A DNA stretch of 64,000 nucleotides from Hirundichthys speculiger (taxonomy: Eukaryota; Chordata; Actinopteri; Beloniformes; Exocoetidae): the NCBI GenBank assembly GCA_018398805.1, contig JAGFBZ010001170.1:2195001-2259000 (forward strand), read 5' to 3'. The notes beneath the pieces were generated by a model. That model saw nothing but the letters and a program-made list of their open reading frames with translations, was not told the origin of the DNA and made no database searches. Position numbers and translations under genes: made by a program. Shown here piece after piece: positions 12,060-27,300 of this stretch (positions are counted from its first letter, which is position 1; each line of letters begins with the position of its first letter).

Positions 12060-13078
12060 ATCTTTTTCCCAGTGATTATAGACCTGGAGCCCCAACATCT
12101 CCACAGTCCTGGAGAGACTTTTACTGGCTCACCTGATTAAGCAAACAAGCTCCTTCCATGACTCACAGCAGTTTGCTTATCGTTGCTGGGTTGGAGTTGA
12201 AGGCACCATCACACACCTGCTTCAACGAACCCTCAGTCATCTGGATGAAGCAGGCAGCACTGTGAGGATCATGTTCTCTGATTTAGTGCATTTAATACCA
12301 TCCAGTCTGCGTTATTATGAAGAAGACACAGGTGGATGCCTCCACAATCACCTGGATTACTGACTACCTGACTAACAGACCACAGTTTGTGAGACTGAAT
12401 GAATGTGTGAACTGTTTTGTGGCATGGTGTGGGAACAATTATCTCATCTTAATTGTGAACAAGACAAAGGAGATTATTGCGGATTTTAGGAGGACCAGGA
12501 ACAAGTCAAACTGCATTTTTATCATGGCAGAAGAAACGGATGTGGTGGTGGTGGAAGGAGTATAAATACCTCTGTGTTCACCTGGACAACAGACTGGACT
12601 GGAGACACTAATGCTGTTTATAAGAGGGGACATAGGAGACTTTACTTCTTAAGGAAGCTTAGGTCCTTCAGTGTTTGCAGCAAGATGTTGCATATCTTCT
12701 TATAAGTCTGTTGTGGAGCGTCTAATCTCATCTGCAGTCGTCTGTTGGGGGAGCAACATCAGAGCCAGTGACTTAAAGAAACTGAATAAACTGATAAAGA
12801 AGGCTGGCTCTGTTCTGGAGCCTCTGGGGCTGATTGTGAAAAGAAGGATACTTCATAAAATAAAAAGAACATCATAGACAATCCTGAGCATCCTCTTCAC
12901 AGCACAGTGATTCAGCAACAGTGTCTTCAGTCAGAGGCTTCTGCAGATCCACCGCAACACAGACCACTACAGGAGATCATTTCTGAAACCAGCAATGACC
13001 ATCTATAATGAGACTTGAATCATGACAGTTACTGCAATAATTTTATTTCCCTTTGGAGGATCAGTAATGTATTTTTTT
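12060..13078 (+). mobile_element. L2/CR1-like LINE, right half
   Basis: This continues the copy broken at 10,885. Broken frames show QQFAYRCWVGVEGTITHLLQ (RT core), then NYLILIVNKTKEIIADFRR, then RRLYFLRKLRSFSVCSKML, VVCWGSNIRASDLKKLNKL and a DNPEHPLHS-like region. That is the normal C-terminal order of fish L2-type ORF2. The copy ends near 13,045-13,075 in a TTTCCCTTTGGAGGATCA tail. Many stops and a missing catalytic FADD segment make it inactive. Confidence 0.85.
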
Positions 13079-13187
13079 AATTAACCTGAACATATTCTTC
13101 AAGCTTAGAACTGCTACTTTTTTCCAGTACAGGTTCCTCTCATTTGGGGCTTCTCAGATGGGACACTTGTATTTATTTAATTAATAG

Positions 13188-14941
<1,754 letters not shown>

Positions 14942-15570
14942 TAACAAGCAATGTTTTCTTTTACTTGTGTGTTAAACTACTTAAGCCTGTGTAGAGTGGG
15001 TTGATATGGAACTTTCCAGTACCTGGTCAGCCCAGCAGAGGGAGCTGTGTACCCAACTTTAAGAGGGTGGTTTCCTTCATTTACACCAGGCAGGTGGTGG
15101 GAGGGTGTGTAGGCCCTTCACAGAACATGAAAACAAAAATTACTTTTAACAGCAATCAGGAGATTTGTATGATCCAAGCAAAGCAACACGCAAACTCCAA
15201 AGGTGGCCACGGACCAGTACATAAAGAGGACTTTTCCAGTTATTGTTGCCTTGGTGAAGGGGGTCTTTACTTATTCCTAACATTTGTCAGTGATCTTTGT
15301 AAGTTATTAGATTTTTCCCCAGAAAATATTTTGAGAAACACTGTTGATATTGAGAGAACATCTCATGGCCGTCAAGTGTCACAAGCGTTATAATTCGTAG
15401 CGTAACCTTGAGTTATAAAGTTGAATTCCTAACGCTGACATCATACCCCACACAGCTGAGTGGCAGCATTACTTCTTCAAACTGAGTGCTTTACTTTTAG
15501 ATTTAACATATATATACTGTATGTACATTTTCCTGATGTTTTTGACTCTCCATTAAATGGGAATACTACA
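14942..15570 (+). other. zfpl1: Probable zfpl1 3' untranslated region
   Basis: The sequence follows the zfpl1 stop codon without another recognisable gene. An ATTAAA polyadenylation-type hexamer at 15,552-15,557 is the nearest plausible end signal. A further AATAAA lies about 850 bp downstream, so a longer tail is possible. Confidence 0.45.
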
Positions 15571-16682
15571 GAAATGTCCATTTTTGATGTTTTTAGTCTG
15601 TTGTTTTTCTTCAGTTCACAGCCAAAATCCTGAACGAATCATTTCTGAAGCATCAGATGACTTATGCAGCTTCAAGGAAATTATTTTTGAAGGTTTTTGC
15701 AGATGTGTGTTTCTCACAGTCTCATGTCACAATGACAGTCTTGTCTTCCTGAAGTAAATGCTGCCTTTTAGCAGGCGAGTTACTGCTAAATTAAGTCCAA
15801 TCTCACATAATAGATGTGCTCAGCTCTTATTTGTGCGTGATGCACTAAAGTCACATTTCTGTATGATTTCTTTAAAAACAACCGCAAGGGTTATAGCAAG
15901 TTGGTACAGCTTGTATCTTATTTAGAAAGTCGTCAGGCCAAAGTAAATGTGCCATAACTAGTTTTGTCAGGTCTTTGTCTGTTTTGTGGAAGAGAAGTCT
16001 CAAATGCTGTTTCTCGTTCTTAAGAAATATTGTGTTCTCAAGATGCTGATGAAGAAAACATAAAAGGTTTCTGGGAAGACAGAAATAACTCGAACGTCAT
16101 TTAATCCCAAGTCCTTATAAACAATCCCTTACAGCATGACAACTGTAATTTATGCAGAGAAAAGTATCCAGATATCTCGTATTAAATTTTGTTTCCTATT
16201 CTGGAATGTTCAATACTGCTCTGCAGCTATTTTTCACACTCCTCCTCTCGGTGACGCATTCAGCTCATCCCAGGACGTCCCACTAATGTCCTGTGCAGGT
16301 CAGTGAGCTCAGAGAGGATCGACAGATTTGTGCCCATTGCCACGCTGTACTCTGTATTTTACCACGCAAATTGTTTTGCTTTCCTGTGTTTGATTTTTCT
16401 TTATAAAATAAAATTTTGGATTGATCCAAAATTACATTCACCTACCTTTTTTTTGAAAACATTGTGTTGCTCAAGGCTCACTATGGACTAAATTTGACAT
16501 GTGTTGTCAATTAACATTAATTCAGTGCATGTTTTTTTTTTCTTTTTATGTTGGTTTTTTCATGAGGTCCTTTATAACATTACACTTCTGTGACATTTAT
16601 TAAAAGCCTTTAAACTTTACTGGCTAATGAAAGAATAGTAATGTGAGAGGCCTGCTAAAATCAGCCCTGCAGTTAACACATC

Positions 16683-17100
16683 TTAAAGCTTTGTTTCTAC
16701 TGAGCAGCACAGTAAGTTGAGAAGCACACTGGACTGGTTTTGAGCACCCTTCTGTTGTGGTACCAAAACCAGTAGTAATGCATTTAAGATGGAGCTATAA
16801 ACGCTGCAGTCAATTGATTGGTTGACAAAGGATCGTCTCTTGACGTGGAAATAACACAAGATGCACCATTTTTGAAGTTGTTTCTCAAAGCTCAAGCTTC
16901 TTTTTGCTCAAGAAAAAAAGAATATGATGTGCTGGATGTTTTCTGCTCTGATGTGACACTGTCGCACAGGTATGATGTCATGCTATTAGGTAGCGGCAGT
17001 TGCTGCAGCCACTTCACCAACAGACCTGACTGTGGATACCGTACCAGTCCAAACTCACCTGTACTGCTTAGTGGATGGCAGTAAGAGCTGGGCGTCTGTG
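16683..17100. mobile_element. MITE with inverted ends
   Basis: The left end contains TTTCTACTGAGCAGCAC and the right end contains GTACTGCTTAGTGGATG, which are imperfect inverted complements. The interior (a CACTTCACCAACAGACCTGA stretch, then a GTACCAGTCCAAACTCACCT stretch) matches the layout of a non-autonomous DNA element I recognise as widespread in teleosts. Superfamily (PIF/Harbinger or hAT) is unresolved. The open frame 16,818-17,084 lies wholly inside it and is not a gene. Confidence 0.65.
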
Positions 17101-17286
17101 GCTTGACCTCCACTGTTCACAGGCTGAAGTGTTCTTATGTGAGACACTTCCCCACACAGAACTCCTCACTGCCCATTAAGACAAAAAGCACTGCATAGAG
17201 TAAAAGAAAAACGAGCTTAAGAGAATGCTGTGTTAGCTGCATGAATAGTTGAATATGACTTTGCAGTGTTAAAACTGTTGAAATTG

Positions 17287-17435
17287 GTGCCGGATAGCCC
17301 AGTTGGTTGAGCAGGTGCCCTATCTTTCATTCCTTATGCAGATGGCCCAGGTTTAAGTCTCGAACATGTGACCTTTTGTTGTGTGTCTTGTCTCTCTTTG
17401 TTCCCAGAAGCTATATAAATGCAGTCCATTTTCTG
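17287..17435 (+). mobile_element. tRNA-derived SINE fragment
   Basis: The head has pol III box A-like TAGCCCAGTTGGTTGAG and box B-like GGTTTAAGTCTCGAAC at tRNA-like spacing, but the cloverleaf is not intact. It is followed by the CTTGTCTCTCTTTG and GCTATATAAATGCAG body typical of fish SINEs. I do not call it a functional tRNA gene. Confidence 0.7.
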
Positions 17436-18861
17436 TTCCATTCAAGAGATGCTACCGTACATTCAGACTGATCAGATCTGAATGCAACACGCAAAACTAA
17501 ATTGTGAGTTTATATTGAGTTCACACTTCTCCTTAAAAACGAATAAGCTATTCAGCTGACAACTAAAACTATTAACAGCATGTAAAAATATTTGTTTCCT
17601 CAGAGCAACTGTCGTGCTTTAACTTGGCCAGAGCTCAATTCATTATGCATCCTGTGATGTCACAGCCTGTCCTTTGGAATCCTCCCAGTGCAGATATCGG
17701 TTTTCCATTGTGTTTGTCACGGCAGCATACTGTAGTGCACCATTGATTGTCAGTAGATGCTGAGCTATGGCCACATTGATGCAGGGAAAGCTGCTGGGTG
17801 TGATCAATTATATACATGTTGTTAAATTAGAAATGAAGGTGGCAGATCTGGTTTCTGTATACACTGCAAAACTCAGATGTGTGCATTCTTGTCATGCTAT
17901 GATGTGGAGGGCGTTGATATAACCCCTTGATATAATGAAATTGGCTGCTTTTTCCTCCCCCTCTCTATTGGAGTTCAATGCATTTCTCAGTAACTCTGAG
18001 TTATTAGCTTGCCATTGTACTGACATAATAGGGACGTCCTTATCGATAATTTGACTTTGGTGTTAACATCCTGTGCAGTTTTCCGCACCCCTGCTCTACA
18101 CACATTATGACAATCACAGGTGCAAAGAACACCTTGAAGATATACAGTTTTTTTGTGTCTTCTTGCAGGAACATTCTCATGTTTGCTTAAACAAAACAAG
18201 CTCTACTAGAACCTGACAAGTGAAAGAATATTATGCTCAGTACTGCAAAAGGTAAGAAGTGGAAGAAAATAGTGGATGAAATCTGACTCCCACCTACAAT
18301 TGTGCCTCCAGTCATGCAGGCTCTCTTCAACAGCAGAGTTCACCTCTGACATTTTTTTTATTTCTTCTCCTGTTACTGATGCATCTCACTGAAGGCACGC
18401 ATCTACAAAAAGAGAAACAAATGCTGGAAGCCAGAGTTATTTGGCTGGTACAGCGGCTCAGATCTGAGACACTAAGAGATACATGTACCATTATATGCTC
18501 AGGGCATCTCTCAAGCAAAAATATCTTTGACATTACAGAGTGATATAATCGAAATGAAAAGCCAGTCTGCAAAATTCTGTTATGTCAGTATTTTACACTT
18601 TTACATTTTTATCAAATAAAATCTTCAAATATTCCTTCAAGGACTTGATGAAAACCTTTAGAATAACTATATCTCCGATATCGTTAATGATGCTGTGATT
18701 ATTTAAAAAGGATCACCTGACCAAGGAAAATATATGTGCATACAGTTAATGTAAACACAGTTTATGCTGATCATCTCTTGCATACAATCACGTGAATAGG
18801 AAGGGTAAATACACATCAGGTGAATAACAACACAAGATATACAGTTATACTGTCATTTCCA

Positions 18862-19218
18862 TCCAACCATTATCTATAGCTACTTAATCCTGTGCAGGGT
18901 CACAAGAATCTGCTGGAGTCTATCCCAGCTCTCTTCGGTCTAAAGGCAGGAATACACGCTGGACAGGTCGCCAGTCCATCACAGGTCCACATGAAGACAA
19001 ACAACCATGCGCCCTCACATTCATACATACGGGCAATTTAGAACCACCAATTAACCTCACATCCATGTCTTTGGATTGTGGGAGGAAGCCGTAGAACCTG
19101 GAGGAGACCCTCCAGGAGAACATGTGAACTCCACATAGAAAGGCCCCTGCCGAGGTTCAAACCAGGAACCTTCTTGCTCTGAGGCAACAGCGTTAACCAC
19201 CAAACCCCTGTGCTTCCC
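18862..19218 (+). repeat. Teleost interspersed repeat, most complete of three copies
   Basis: The layout is one that recurs through teleost genomes: CAGGGTCACAAG, GGAGTCTATCCCAGCT, GGTCGCCAGTCCATCACAGG, CGGGCAATTTAGAACCACC, TTGGATTGTGGGAGGAAGCC, AACTCCACATAGAAAGGCC, then AACCAGGAACCTTCTTGCTC. Diverged copies occur at 41,445-41,615 (reverse orientation) and 42,890-43,090. The family name is not certain. Short open frames inside it are chance. Confidence 0.8.
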
Positions 19219-19409
19219 TTATACTGCCATTTAGTTAACAAAAATAAATAAATAAATCAAATTGCAGAAGCGGTATGTTAAAAGCTAAGTGCTTCCAATA
19301 GGAATTAAAAAGGTTAGCAGCAGCAGGGTATTGACAACCAAACAAGCTTGTTTCAATGATTATCAGCAGGTGTAAGTACTTCTAATAAAAGTAGAGGTAT
19401 TGGCAGTTT

Positions 19410-20509
19410 GCAGGTCTGGAACTTTTAACACGTTATTATCGCATTAACGCATTAATTTATTAACACCAACATTTATTTTATCGGGCGTTAACGCATGTTG
19501 CTCACATGCTTTTGTTTTGAAAAGTCTGTTACTGACTGCTGCGGAAGAGAATAAGCATGTTAACGTGCAGTAAAGCTGAAACGGACACAGAGAACGGTAA
19601 AAATCTGTGTACTTTACTGTTCAGGTAGCAACTCAGGTAGCAATAGTAACATTTCTGTCTGAAAAAAAAATTCTAGACTGCAACAAAACTTTTGCGTCAT
19701 TCCTCCATGTTACATCAGATCGTGTTCACTGTCATGCTGTTCCCTTACTGGCTACTTCAGTGCGGCTCCATCTAGTGGCACAGATGTGTAATGACAACAG
19801 AAAGTCCAGTCCTCGATTATAAAACAAATTTCAGTCCTGTGGCCCGTTTTTTAATTTTGTATTTTTGATCCAAGTCTAAAATTGAAATATTAAAAAACAG
19901 GCATTTTTTCGTTTTTTTTGTGTTAGATTAAAAAAAAAAGAAAAACGTAATAAAATGTCACTTTTTATTTTTTTGTATTTTTGATTGACAATTGAAAATG
20001 GAAAGAATGAATGATACATGGATTGGTAAAGTTACTGAACTTTAACATGGATATTTTCATTTTAAAGTTCTCCCAGACGGAGGATTTGACAGAAACAAGG
20101 TTATTTGTAACAACTGAGAAGTTGAACTCCCCGTTAAAAGTTTCTGCTGTTACCTCAGCAATTACCTGTTTTAATGCTTATGATTGTGGCTCGGCATTTT
20201 GTTGGTAGACTTTTTTTTATTTTTCATAAAAAACAGGATGACATTAATGCCCTGGCAGTGGCAATAAGTTTTATTTTATTTTACATTTTTTAAGATGAGA
20301 TTTACACTAAATATGTGTTACTGACAAGTGCTGAAGTTAAAAGTGTTATGTCATGACACTTTAGTTCATATGGCAGCAGAACATTTAAATAAAAGTGCAT
20401 TTTACACTACTTATGAATTCATTATTTAATTTTGCGTATACAATGCGATTAATTAGGGAAATCATGCGATTAATCGCGATTAAAAATTTTAATCATTGCC
20501 CAGCCCTAA
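19410..20509 (-). mobile_element. hAT-like element with ATTAACGC/ATTAATCGC subterminal repeats
   Basis: The right end, AATCATTGCCCAGCCCTAA, is a standard hAT terminus (TAGGGCTGGGCAATGATT when reversed). It is preceded by repeated GCGATTAAT words. The left end AGGTCTGGAACTTTTAACAC is a weaker inverted match, followed by GCATTAACGCATTAA repeats. No matching 8-bp target duplication was found, so the left border is approximate. The interior has no intact transposase. Confidence 0.7.
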
Positions 20510-21378
20510 TTTTTACACAACTGTCCAGTACAGTATAACTCTAATTCAAACAAATGTTTTTGAAATATGCAGTTACATAAGATGTCATGCAACACCGGCA
20601 GGGTTTAATAAAGTTCGACAGAGCTGCTCACAGTAATGATTTCCTCTGTCATTGGATGGGACACAAGTATATATTGACAGTCTGGTGTGCGTGTGTTTCT
20701 AGTTCAGTTAGACAGTGCATCCCACCAGTGCCCGAACGTAAGTACAAAATCTTTCGTTTTTGGTACTAAGAAGAATTTAGTTATAAACAAGAACCTTGAT
20801 TCATTTCTTCTTTTCTTTGGAACAGTTAGATTTGATTTAGACTTTAATGTTTCAAAGTGTTGTTTGTGACATAACTCAGCTGAAATAGACACTGTTCTTC
20901 CCTCTTAAATTTATCAAGCTGTCTTTACCTTTTGTTTATTTTTATTTTACAATTTTGTTTCATTTGTTTTTAATAATTTTGTCTGTTTCAGTATTTCTTG
21001 TCACAGTACACCATATTAGTAGTCTTAAATCAGCAGTTATTGGTCATTTCTTATGATGTTCACATCAGCACCGTGACTCTTTTAATTTGTTGCAATGATC
21101 TTGGATAGAATATAAGTTTAGTTTAGTTTAGTTTTTTTCTGTTTGAGCTTTTTTTTTTTTTTTTTAAAATAAACCATTGATCATAGATTTTCATGGATTA
21201 AAGTTAAAGTTACTTTTGTACGCAGGTTTTAAGGTGAGCAATTATTTTTCCAGGGACTGATATTTCGCTGGTATCTCAGGACAGTTGTCAGCTACAACAC
21301 CAGTTGGTGGGGGGGACATTTTCACACCTGCACATCCACGCCAGGACACCAGAGGTGTTAAAGGTGGCAAGTTCGAAA

Positions 21379-24300
21379 ATGTGTGACCGTCAAGAAAAAG
21401 AAAAAAAGCATGGAAAGACCACAAGCTCGAAATCTCAGCATGTGAGGCAGCATCACCACAATCAAGGCCAGCATCATCAACATTACCATCATCAGTCAAA
21501 TGATAACAATGCTCAAGAGTAAGTCCATCCCTTTTCTCGTTGTTATTACAAGATCATAATTGAATAAATTAGAGGAGCATTATGGAGTTAAAACAACTCT
21601 GTGTCTATTATTATATGGTAAGAAGTGTAAACTTTCATCAGAAACCAAAACAATGTGAATCTAAGCAATTATGAGAATGGAATATGTGTTTTCAGCAAAA
21701 TCGTAATCTATTTTGCCACTTGGAGCAACTGACTTGAAAATAAATAAATTTTAATTTTAAGCCTCTGACAAGGCTCCAAAATGTCATTTCAGTTAAGTGA
21801 TAATGTGGGTAGAGTCTCTACAGACAAACTGTATATTTGAACTTTCTAAGTGTACAGAAAGTGTATAAAAGGGACTGCATGTACAGCTTTCTCCTTCCAG
21901 TCACTGCCACCTTGTAAAATGTCTGTGCAAGTCGACTACCAGTGTAACACAAACTACTATTGATGCAAGAGGAGGCGTGTTCATGGCTTCTTCTTCCATA
22001 AAACTGGATCAGTACTTCGGTATCTATGAGCCCAGGTGATGTCATGTATTAGAAGCACAAGCCGTGAACTCCCCTCCTTTTGTGTCTGTTTACATTAGTT
22101 TGTTCAATGCTGGTTGTTAATATGCTTTTTGCACATACAACGTTATGTGACCTCGGTTTGTCTGTAGGGACTCTATCTATATTATGATTCTAGTGGAAAA
22201 TGTTTTTTTAGTCATTTCAGAGGTTTGAAAATAACATTTTTTTTCAACATGCCTGTTGGTTGATTGCCCCAAGTGCTAAAGTTAATTGCCATTTTGCTGC
22301 AAAGACATATTCTGCTCTCACACAAAACTACCATGATTCATGTCTTTTTGGTCCATAAAAGAAGTTTACTCTCCTTGACAGTAATAGAGCGGGTTGCTTC
22401 CCTCTGTGTCAATGAGAGCTGGATTTGAAAACATGACTAAACATTTTAAATCTGTTTTAATTTTTACATTATAAGTAGCAGCTTTTCACTTCTCTGAATA
22501 CCCGTATTTCTTTTTGAAATAGAATCCATTCAGCAGGGGACAAGATCTTCAGTGATCATCAGTCAAATCATCAAATTCAGTGTAACAATGACAAGACTCA
22601 TCCTCCTCATCCTCACCCTTACCAGCACAAGCCAAAGCCTCGCCGTGTCTCTCATTCAGAAACTTCCCTGGGCTCCTCATCTTCATCATCTTCATCTTCA
22701 TTAACATCCTCTTCCTCATCATCTTCTTCTCCATCTTCTTCCTCCTCCAGCTCCTCTTCTTCATTTTCTTCCTCTTCTGCATCATCTTCCACTTCTTCCC
22801 TCCTGTCTTCTGAGAACAGCAGTGAGTGTTGGGATAGATATGCTCTTCAGAAACCCCAGTATTCTAAGTCTTGTACAGACATTTCTGAGAAACACAGATA
22901 CTTTGAAGAAGGAGAAGACACAGCTCCTTTGATAAATGAAAGTGGTGATCCAAACAGGCCATCCGCCAAACCCAAACCAAGCAAGTCTCATCACAGTGGC
23001 TCTTCTAAGGGAACCTCAAAGAGTAAAAGAACAATTACAAGAAGCTTGGGAAATGATGGAAGTTTCCGCAAAACCAAATCAATGGAAGATCTCACAACAC
23101 CCAAAGACAAAAAAGGGAATCGTAACAAGGATGGAAATGAACAGGAGTGCTACAAATTAGAAGCTAAGAAGAATTTAATGAAAGACAAAATGAAATTTTC
23201 TGCCTTCCTTAATGAGATCACTCGGCAAGTTCTCAGTCCCATGAGACTCACCTCTCTTGGGGTTACAGATGTTCAAAGACCCAGTAGCCCAAGGCAAGTT
23301 CCTGCTACATCAAAGGAAACAGACAGCGGCACTGAGAAACCCAGGCAGCAGAGAAGTCGACCTACCAGTGCTGACTCAGTTAGCTCCAGCAAGCACTCCC
23401 ATACAAGCAAGCATTCACACTCTTCTGGGCTCTCTCACACTAAATCTTCCCCCAGTCATGGTCACCGTTCTTCAAACCCGCACCATCATGGGCATCACAG
23501 ACCTAGAAGCTGTCCAACTCATGAGCATCACTCTCATTTGCCTTCCCGTAAGCACCATCACCGCCATCACACCCCCAGCCGTCCTCATCATCGCCATGAA
23601 GATAGCAGCAGCTCAAGTCGTCAGCATCACCACAGACATCACCGTAGTACAAGTCATCGCCATCATCACAGACACCACCACAGTCCTGTCAGGCAACATA
23701 AAGATCACCATAGCCCCACTTATTACAACCAAGACAATCAAAATCCATCACATTCCCAACACTATGGAGACCATCCCCCTGGAGATTGCTATAGCCAAAC
23801 ACATCACCAAGGTGAGCACCAAAGTGGAACTCATTGTCATGACCACCATAGCCATGGTCGTGATGATCACCACAAAGCCTACCATGACCACGTTCATCAC
23901 CATGAAGGTGACCAAAATCCAGTTCATTATAATGAAGGTCCCCAAATTACACCATACCACCATGAAGCCCGTCCTAGTTCAGGGCACAAACAAAACAACC
24001 TCACAAGCTCACGCCCTACAACGCCGCATCACCATGGACAATCTAGTCCAAACAGAGACCGTGAAGATCACCACAGTGCAACACATCAGGATCACCATGG
24101 GGACCAGCACAAAGAACCTCATCACCATCACCATGGTGACCACTACACTGAAACACATCGGCATCATCATGGAGACGACCATGGTCCGAGCTATCAGCAT
24201 CAGCCTCCAAACTACCACAAGGAATCTCAGCACCATGGTGGAGACCATCATGGTCCAGGCCATTCCCATCACCATGGAGATGGTGATGACTCTAATGGAC

Positions 24301-27300
24301 ATCATCACCGAGACCACCACAGTCCAGATCATCATCATCACCACGGAGACCACCACAGTCTAAATCATCACCATCACCACAAAGACAAGCAAAAATCAGG
24401 CCATTATGACCATGGAAAACACCACAGTCCACAACATCACCATCACCATGGAGATCACCACAGTCCACAGCATCACCATCATCATGGAGATCACCACAGT
24501 CCAGAGCATCACCATCACCATGGAGATCACCACAGTCCACAGCATCACCATCATCATGGAGATCACCACAGTCCAGAGCATCACCATCACCATGGAGATA
24601 ATCACAGTCCAGAGCATCACCATCACCATGGAGATCACCACAGTCCAGAGCATCACCATCACCATGGAGATCACCACAGTCAACAGCATCATCATCACCA
24701 TGGAGATCACCACAGTCAACAGCATCACCATGGAGATCACCACAGTCCAGAGCATCACCATCACCATGGAGATAACCACAGTCCAGAGCATCACCATCAC
24801 CATGGAGATCACCACAGTCCACAGAATCACCATCACCATGGAGATCACCACAGTCCAGAGCATCACCATCACCATGGAGATAATCACAGTCCAGAGCATC
24901 ACCATCACCATGGAGATCACCACAGTCCAGAGCATCACCATCACCATGGAGATCACCACAGTCAACAGCATCATCATCACCATGGAGATCACCACAGTCA
25001 ACAGCATCACCATGGAGATCACCACAGTCAGCATCATCATCACATGGACATCATCATGGAAACATCAGTTGAAAACCACCACCACATCAAGGTCATTTTT
25101 AAAGGGGCATTCATCCAGCAGTCCTTTATTACAGCGAAAGTCAGAGTCTCTGGTCAGTAAGAGGAACATCCACAACCCCTCCAGTGAAGATGAGGAGCAG
25201 ACAAGTTTCACAGGCCCATCATCACATACAGTATGGCATTATGATTTTAGAATATACTTTTGCATAATACATTTCCATTACATGAGCATGTTCGATAAAA
25301 ACCACATGGTGCTTTTTCAATTTTATGAGCTACATTAACAAGTTAGGTTATGACTTTCCACTCATTTACTTTCTTATTGATTTTGTCAACTTTATGCACA
25401 TTATGGTGGACAATAGATTATTTATAACAGAACAATTGATTAGTAGTCACACATAAGCTAATGGTCGTCAATTTGACATAACAAACTGAGGATTTTTGTT
25501 ATTCTTTCATTTTTTTTACTTTAAGCATCTTCAGCAGTCCTTTTGGAAATTTATTTTTCATATCCAATTAATTCTATTCTGATTTTTTTCATACAGGAAA
25601 ATGCACAGGAGTTTGGTAAAACCATGTAAGTTTTCTTTCTTTCTTTTATTTTAGGAGGGAGGGGGGGTTGTTGACTGCCAAGAGTCATAACTAAAGTGAT
25701 AATCATGGCTGTTGTAGATAAACTGGCTCCACACACCTGCAGAACTGTTCTGAAGTAATGTCTTACGAAACAAATGCATCAAAAGCTCTGTGCGTTGCCT
25801 CACTTTTTTTTTTATGCATATCCCTTAAAAGGATCGTACAGGACCACAATGAAGGTCTGCATCAAAGTTTGTTGCAGACAGCAGTGAGGATGGAGTGTTT
25901 GGGGGAAGAATTTATCAGCAGCCAAAAGTTTCTGGAGACTGAACTTCAGAAGACACGCATGGAGCTCAGTGAGCTCATGGACAAGTTTAATAGGTGAGCA
26001 ATGCACTTTTCAGATGATTACTTCCTGTCTGTTTTATTTATTATCACACAGTATGAGATGCAACATACAATGTAACCACTGAATGAATTATTTTGGATTG
26101 TCTCTGCCTTATTTAAGACTTCATGAAACCTGCTCCTCCACGCAACAAACCAATAATATTCTAGAACAAAAGCTTCAGTCAGTGGTGAGATGGCAATTTT
26201 TGTTTTACTGCATTGTGTAAAAAAACATCAGCTTCTTAATTTTCAGATTCATTAAGTGTTTTGTTGAGGAATACTCTGACAAATTAAGTTTTTTTGAAGA
26301 TCTTGATGATGACTGTGCTTCTTTTACCCTCTCTGTCAGGCTCAGAATATGGAAGGGGAACGTGCGAGGTTGAATCAGCGTATTTCAGAGCTGACCGAGC
26401 AGCTCACTGATGCAAAGATTGCCAGCAGCATGGAAGCATTGAATGTGAGATCCTTACCTTTATTTTTAAATTCCAGGATGAGAAAGAAGCACCACAATGG
26501 CTGGAAATGTTCAGTTATTTCTGATTATACCTGTTAGTGACTATTGGCAAGTACAGCGAGATCAAGAAGTGGAATAATTTATAATAATGGTAAATAATTT
26601 GAAGAGTATGTATAGTATTTTGCATTTCTGTGTTTTAATTATTTCAAGGACTTTTCTTTACTTTGCCCTTTTAACTAATCAGCTTGCTTACTGTAGGTAA
26701 AGTCGATGCTATAAAACACTAACCCTCAGACTAAGACAGATGATGCTATTGTTCAGATGGTTCCCCCCATCGCGCCCCCTCCAGCTGAGTTCATGGACAG
26801 CCAGAATTATGGAAAGGACAAAGCTTCTGTGCAGGAGCAGCCTTTGGGGTCAGTTCCAGAAGAGGAGGAATCTGACTGGTCAGAGATGGGAGAAGAGACC
26901 CCAAGGCTTATACTGACAAGATCCAATAGAGGTCAAGTATGGAGGTGTCAGGATGTAGACATGGACAAAGACAGTGAGTCAGGAGGCGAGGACGTTGTCA
27001 GACGACATTCTCCACGTCCGCTGCAGATACCTCATCTCCAGTTCACCATTCACAATGACTTTATGCCACAACCCCACACTAATTCTTACCCCTCTAGCTT
27101 TAGGAATATGTCTAACAGCATACCCAGTGAGGAAAGTTACAGGATCACTACAAGTTCAAACCTCGGGTCCATCCTGATCCGGTCAGCAAGTCTAGAAGAA
27201 ATCCCTCTGGCACACCATCACATGCAAAAAGAGCTAAGAGGCACAGAGGCTATGATGAACCTCCACCATTCAGAGGACGAAGCTATTGAAGTTGTAGATA

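Larger units (their letters stand above)
15571..21253. other. Intergenic, no gene recognised, several repeats
   Basis: No coding exon is recognised between zfpl1 and the His-rich gene. The stretch holds a MITE (16,683-17,100), a tRNA-derived SINE (17,287-17,435), a teleost interspersed repeat (18,862-19,218) and a hAT-like element (19,410-20,509), described separately. The remainder is unremarkable AT-rich DNA. Confidence 0.5.

Noticed and set aside
16818..17084. 88-codon open frame as a gene
   Set aside because: It lies wholly within a MITE and has no splice or domain support.
17287..17360. tRNA gene
   Set aside because: Box A- and B-like words are present but the cloverleaf is broken and a SINE body follows.
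23800..23830. Splice donor CAAG|GTGAGC inside the His-rich exon
   Set aside because: The motif is strong, but the His-rich frame continues for 1.2 kb past it and no acceptor giving the right phase was found. It may still be used rarely.
24421..25032. Regular tandem repeats as a possible CRISPR array
   Set aside because: The units are contiguous, without unique spacers, and lie in a spliced eukaryotic coding exon.
24292..25043. Long antisense open frames (repeating GDGDALDCGDLHGD and MVMVMLWTVVISM) across the His array
   Set aside because: They exist only because the 36-bp unit has no stop in those frames. The spliced sense gene explains the region.
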